A stretch of DNA of 64,000 bases, taken from Palsa-965 sp044448685. GTDB lineage: Bacteria > Bacteroidota > Bacteroidia > Palsa-965. The stretch spans positions 1-64,000 of the forward strand of contig JBIOHC010000008.1 in the NCBI GenBank assembly GCA_044448685.1, read 5' to 3'. The translations under genes were made by a program, and so were the position numbers. Shown here piece after piece: positions 60,834 through 64,000 of this stretch. Under the pieces are notes generated by a model. It was not told the origin of the DNA. It did no database searches and was given only the letters and a program-made list of their open reading frames with translations. Numbering within the stretch: position 1 is the stretch's first letter; each line of letters starts with the position of its first letter.

Positions 60834-61172
60834 TCAGAGCCTCAGTTCTATCCCCGGATCCCAGTAATGTTTCCGGAAATCCACGATTTTGTCCTTCTTT
60901 ACCTTTATTCCTTCTTTTTCGAGTAATTGCTGCATACGTTCAGGGGGTACAAAATGCATTTTTCCTGTCAGCAACCCATCTCTGTTCACGACCCTGTGGG
61001 CTGGAACAGGTTTTTTCTGACTGTGGGATACATTCATGGCCCAGCCTACCATACGCGATGATTTCCCGGTACCCAGATAACGGGCTATGGCCCCATAGGA
61101 AGTAACTCTTCCTTTCGGAATCAGACGGACCACATCAAATACATCCTTGAAAAAGTCCTTGTGTTTTTCCAT
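60834..61172 (-). CDS. alkyltransferase-like (ATL) protein, MGMT fold
   Basis: 112 residues from ATG 61172. It matches the MGMT DNA-binding domain (DVVRLIPKGRVTSYGAIARYLGTGKSSRMVGWAMN), but the active-site PCHR motif reads PAHRVVNRDG: the alkyl-accepting Cys is Ala. ATL proteins with this change bind O6-alkylguanine and recruit nucleotide-excision repair instead of removing the alkyl group. The gene lies downstream of a long tandem-repeat array on the minus strand. Confidence 0.9.
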   Translation of the reverse strand: MEKHKDFFKDVFDVVRLIPKGRVTSYGAIARYLGTGKSSRMVGWAMNVSHSQKKPVPAHRVVNRDGLLTGKMHFVPPERMQQLLEKEGIKVKKDKIVDFRKHYWDPGIELRL

Positions 61173-61239
61173 GAACCGAAGATCAGTTGACAATTAAAAA
61201 AGCAATTTACACATTCCATGAATAATAAAGGATGACAAG

Positions 61240-61565
61240 TTTCCTTAGAAGGATTACTTCCTTCGATCGAAGCACGACGCATTTCCTTCGAAGCATTACC
61301 TCCTTCGCCCGAAGCATGACACATTTCCTTCGAAGCATTACCTCCTTCGCCCGAAGCATTACCTGTTTCCTTCGAAGTATTACCTCCTTCATTCGAAGCA
61401 TTACACAGTTCCTTCGAAGCATTACCTCCTTCGATCGAAGCACGACACATTTTCTTCGAAGGATTACCTCATTCGATCGAAGCACGATATATTTCCTTCG
61501 AAGCATTACTTCCTTCGCTCGAAGCACGACATATTTCCTTCGCAGCATTACCTCCTTCGAAGGGA
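61240..61565. repeat. 42-bp tandem repeat array (seven full units plus a partial one)
   Basis: Units start at 61240, 61282, 61324, 61366, 61408, 61450, 61492 and 61534 (the last incomplete). Each unit has two 21-base half-units; the first has TTCGAAG and the second TTCGNNCGAAG, so short palindromes recur every 21 bases. The half-units are related to each other. Because 42 is a multiple of three, several frames stay open on both strands, but no start, ribosome site or known protein pattern supports coding. The array lies between trmB and the ATL gene, both read from the minus strand. Confidence 0.9.
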
Positions 61566-61630
61566 ATTGTACAGATTTGGTATGGTTTCATGTTGTTTTT
61601 GTAAATGTGCTTCTAAATCAGCATGTTGGA

Positions 61631-62299
61631 TTAAAACGAGAACTGAAGGTAGCAGATCTTAAACCCTTTTCCGGAGAAGATTCCTTCGTAATAGGTTTTG
61701 ATCTCTGTCAGTTCTGGTGCAAACAGGGAAGGATCGGAGTATAAGTCGGGAGTGTGAGTGAGGAGTGTGAAATGGTTTTCCTGTATCACTTCAAGTGTAT
61801 ATTCGTAGAGCAGGCTGCTATCTGTTTTGAGATGTATCGTTCCTCCGGGTTTGAGGAATTTGCGATACCGGTCCAGAAAACGCATGCTGGTCAGGCGTTT
61901 GCGTTCCCTTGTTTTCTGAGGCTGTGGGTCGGGAAAGGTGATCCAGATCTCGTCCACCTCGCCAGTGGCAAAGCAATAGTCAATAAAATCTATACGGCTG
62001 CGTATAAAGGCTGTGTTTTTCAGTGAAGCATCGAGGGCTTGTTTAGCTCCTACCCAGATACGGTTGCCTTTGAGATCGACGCCAATAAAATTTTTATCAG
62101 GCCAACGTGTCGCAAGACCAACTGTATATTCTCCCTTGCCACAGCCAAGCTCCAGTACGATGGGGTTGGCGTTCATGAAAAACTGTTCCCCCCAATGCCC
62201 TGCCATGGGAAACCCTTTGGCGATTTCATGGTGGTTGAATTCAAATACATGAGGGAATGTTTTAATTTCCCTGAACCGTTCAAGTTTTTTCTTTGCCAT
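61631..62299 (-). CDS. trmB: tRNA (guanine-N7-)-methyltransferase
   Basis: 222 residues from ATG 62299 (MAKKKLERFREIKTFPHVFE); a longer frame from 62419 has an unnatural N-terminus overlapping the divergent gene. SAM motif VLELGCGKGEYTVGLA, GVDLKGNRIWVGAKQAL and the substrate motif DEIWITFPDPQPQKTRERKRLTSMRFLDRY identify TrmB, which makes m7G46 in tRNA. It diverges from the glycosyltransferase gene (70-base gap). Confidence 0.94.
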   Translation of the reverse strand: MAKKKLERFREIKTFPHVFEFNHHEIAKGFPMAGHWGEQFFMNANPIVLELGCGKGEYTVGLATRWPDKNFIGVDLKGNRIWVGAKQALDASLKNTAFIRSRIDFIDYCFATGEVDEIWITFPDPQPQKTRERKRLTSMRFLDRYRKFLKPGGTIHLKTDSSLLYEYTLEVIQENHFTLLTHTPDLYSDPSLFAPELTEIKTYYEGIFSGKGFKICYLQFSF

Positions 62300-62369
62300 C
62301 TTATGCTTACAGGGGCGAAAATAAGAAAAGAATCTTTCTCTTAACTTTACCTCTCTGATCTCACAAGCG

Positions 62370-63431
62370 TTGAAACGAATTCTGATAGCACCGTTAGACT
62401 GGGGTCTGGGCCATGCCACCCGCTGTATACCGCTTATCCGTTTGGTGGAAGAACTGGGTATGCAACCTGTGCTTGCGGGAGAAGGACGTTCTGCGTTGCT
62501 GTTGCAACAAGAGTTTCCACATCTTGAGTTTATACCGCTTCCGGGTTACCGGGTCAGCTATCCGGCAAAAGGGAGTATGGCATTGCATATGGCATTGGCT
62601 ATTCCTTCTATTTTGAAAAGCATTCGTAAGGAACATATAGTACTAGAAAACATAATCAGGGAGAAACAACTTGATGCGGTGATATCCGATAACCGTTACG
62701 GGTTATACAGCAAGCAAGTGCCTTGTATCTTCATCACGCACCAGATTTATATACAGACACCCTTCGGCTCTTCTCTGCTGCACCGCATGAATGAGCGGTT
62801 CATAAGCCGTTTCAGGGAATGCTGGATACCGGATACGGAAGGCCCTGATAATCTTTCAGGAGAGCTTTCGCATGGAAAAGGCAGCCACGGGAACCGGTAT
62901 TTTATAGGCCCCTTGTCCCGTTTCAGGAAACAGAAAGCCTCTGCAGGTTCCGGTTATAATCTTGTCGTGATTCTTTCCGGACCCGAGCCACAGCGTTCTG
63001 TGCTTGAACAGAAGGTGAGGAAGGAGCTGGAAGGATTTCAAGGAAGGGCGCTGATGGTGCTGGGCAGGACAGAGGAGGAAACAGAAGAGCATCAGGGTAA
63101 GATGGATATTTATTCTCACCTGGGAGCTAATGCACTTGAACAAGCCTTGTCTGAAGCAGAGCTGGTTTTATGCCGTTCAGGCTATTCAGGCATGATGGAT
63201 GCCGCTGTGCTTGGATGCAAATGTATCGTGGTTCCTACTCCGGGTCAGACTGAACAGGAATATCTAAGCAGGTATCATACATCACTTGAAAATGTCCTTG
63301 GCAAGGAGCAGGCTGCATTTGATCTGAAAAAGGCATTGGAGGAAGCGAAAAATTTGAGAGGCTTTAAAATCCGCATCCCGGATGACAGCCTGCTGAGAGA
63401 ACGTCTGAAAAAGCTTTCAGGCCTTGCGTAG
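62370..63431 (+). CDS. GT28/MurG-like glycosyltransferase
   Basis: 353 residues from TTG 62370 (LKRILIAPLDWGLGHATRCIPLI); no ATG precedes it in frame and GLGHATR is the usual start of the family. A GT-B fold is expected: N-terminal GLGHxTR glycine loop, ILSGPEPQRSVLEQK in the middle and the C-terminal sugar-nucleotide region LVLCRSGYSGMMDAAVLGCKCIVVPTPGQTEQEYLSRY. The acceptor is unknown; it may transfer a hexose to a lipid or surface glycan. It overlaps the 3' end of the convergent histidine kinase by 15 bases. Confidence 0.82.
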   Translation: MKRILIAPLDWGLGHATRCIPLIRLVEELGMQPVLAGEGRSALLLQQEFPHLEFIPLPGYRVSYPAKGSMALHMALAIPSILKSIRKEHIVLENIIREKQLDAVISDNRYGLYSKQVPCIFITHQIYIQTPFGSSLLHRMNERFISRFRECWIPDTEGPDNLSGELSHGKGSHGNRYFIGPLSRFRKQKASAGSGYNLVVILSGPEPQRSVLEQKVRKELEGFQGRALMVLGRTEEETEEHQGKMDIYSHLGANALEQALSEAELVLCRSGYSGMMDAAVLGCKCIVVPTPGQTEQEYLSRYHTSLENVLGKEQAAFDLKKALEEAKNLRGFKIRIPDDSLLRERLKKLSGLA

Positions 63432-64000
63432 GGAAAAAGAAAAAACAGAACCCACACCTTCCGTACTGATGACCTCTATATTCTGTTTATGGGCTTCAAT
63501 AATATGTTTTACAATTGCCAGTCCAAGTCCCGTGCCTCCCTGTGCACGTGAACGGCTCTTGTCGACTCTGTAAAACCGTTCGAATATTCGGGGCAGGTGG
63601 TTTTTTGAAATACCGATTCCGTTATCGGCCACTTCGACAATGATCTTGTCTCCTGCATCATGAATTTTCATCTTTGTTTCCCCATGCTCACGTCCGTAAC
63701 GTATTGAATTAATGACAAGGTTGACCAGTACCTGTCGAATGCGGAAACGGTCACCCATCACATATACCGGATGGGTGGGTTCCGGAGCAAGCTCTATATG
63801 TATCAGGCTGGTTTTTGCTCTCATCTCTTCCGCTTCAATTACATCCTTGGCCAGGGCTACCAGTTCGAAGCGGTCAATATCCAGTTCCAGCTCACCTGTT
63901 TCAAGCTGGGTGATGGCTTGCAGGTCTTCCACAATGGCAATCATGCGGTCTACGCTTCTTTCCGCTCTCTGCAGATAATCACGGTTAATGGCAGGATCAT
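63417..64000 (-). CDS. sensor histidine kinase, C-terminal part (continues past the window)
   Basis: The visible 193 residues are the end of a two-component kinase. A dimerisation-helix remnant (DPAINRDYLQRAERSVDRMIAIVEDLQAITQLETGELELD) leads to the HATPase domain: N box LVNLVINSIRYG, G1 DNGIGI, F box PRIFERFYRV and G2 GGTGLGLAIVKHI. The phosphorylated His box lies beyond base 64000. The frame is open through the edge. The C-terminus overlaps the glycosyltransferase stop on the other strand. Confidence 0.92.
   Translation of the reverse strand, partial: DPAINRDYLQRAERSVDRMIAIVEDLQAITQLETGELELDIDRFELVALAKDVIEAEEMRAKTSLIHIELAPEPTHPVYVMGDRFRIRQVLVNLVINSIRYGREHGETKMKIHDAGDKIIVEVADNGIGISKNHLPRIFERFYRVDKSRSRAQGGTGLGLAIVKHIIEAHKQNIEVISTEGVGSVFSFSLRKA

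Noticed and set aside
61121..61548. Minus-strand ORFs across the array giving 14-residue repeats
   Set aside because: They run into or overlap the ATL gene start and have no independent support; kept only as part of the repeat description.
61240..61565. CRISPR array
   Set aside because: Units are contiguous and related, without unique spacers, and no cas genes are present.
61232..61744. 170-codon plus-strand ORF across the repeat array
   Set aside because: Open only because the repeat unit is a multiple of three; two minus-strand frames are equally open, so frame openness is not evidence.

Overview
The window looks like a chromosomal segment of a member of the Bacteroidota, from a lineage with a type IX secretion system (T9SS); I would not name a genus. 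Seen in the sequence: several secreted proteins end in a Por/T9SS-type C-terminal sorting domain (a 'P-N-P' stretch, then 'G-x-Y/L-x-x-x' strands). The order purH-mreB-mreC-mreD-PBP2-rodA and the coaX-OMP-lptC-CorC-PpiD cluster are typical of the phylum. DUF4286, DUF6624 and (probably) DUF6169 proteins are present. Clear ribosome-binding sites are rare, and several genes have upstream elements resembling the Bacteroidetes -33 TTTG / -7 TAnnTTTG promoter.

Region 1 (1-5190) is an accessory, recombination-scarred stretch. It holds a lipoprotein tail, a small helical ORF ahead of a large serine recombinase, two overlapping palindromes and a tRNA-T-arm-like scrap at the recombinase 3' end, a convergent tyrosine integrase that has lost its N-terminus, several small orphan ORFs and a STAS-like protein. 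Region 2 (5200-18700) is a cluster of secreted or surface proteins: an NHL propeller, a decayed porT-like gene, a seven-repeat propeller, a cupredoxin-T9SS protein, a Reg_prop/SpoIIE sensor phosphatase, a 1773-residue multi-repeat surface protein and a small secreted protein with three double-CxxC repeats. Region 3 (18700-28800) is an envelope cluster: a DUF6624-OmpA protein, pantothenate kinase (coaX), an outer-membrane barrel, LptC, a CorC/hemolysin-type membrane protein and a PpiD/SurA-type foldase.

Region 4 (28800-37500, minus strand) has an FAD oxidoreductase and the purH-mreBCD-mrdA-rodA cell-shape operon. Region 5 (37600-55300) is mostly housekeeping: an ABC-type permease, a secreted propeller, Mfd, FBPase, a GNAT acetyltransferase, aspartate kinase, a phosphoglycerate-dehydrogenase-like enzyme, MgtE, RsmA, DUF4286, a TPR protein, a lipoprotein, SerRS, L27 and L21. 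Next to rplU sits a visibly AT-richer islet (55420-56105): a 46-residue basic ORF followed by a DUF6169-like gene, with an inverted repeat in front. Its small protein is a sibling of an orphan ORF at 4040-4186, starting with the same MIRTxKIKI signature. Region 6 (56200-64000) has a secreted esterase, DUF2252, MgtC, a NifU-C protein, Mrp, an alkyltransferase-like protein, TrmB, a glycosyltransferase and the end of a histidine kinase.

The most unusual non-coding structure is a 42-bp tandem repeat array at 61240-61565, made of two 21-bp half-units that each carry a TTCG(NN)CGAA-type palindrome. The best candidates for something undescribed are this array and the MIRTxKIKI/DUF6169 module. No rRNA gene, intact tRNA gene or CRISPR array was seen.
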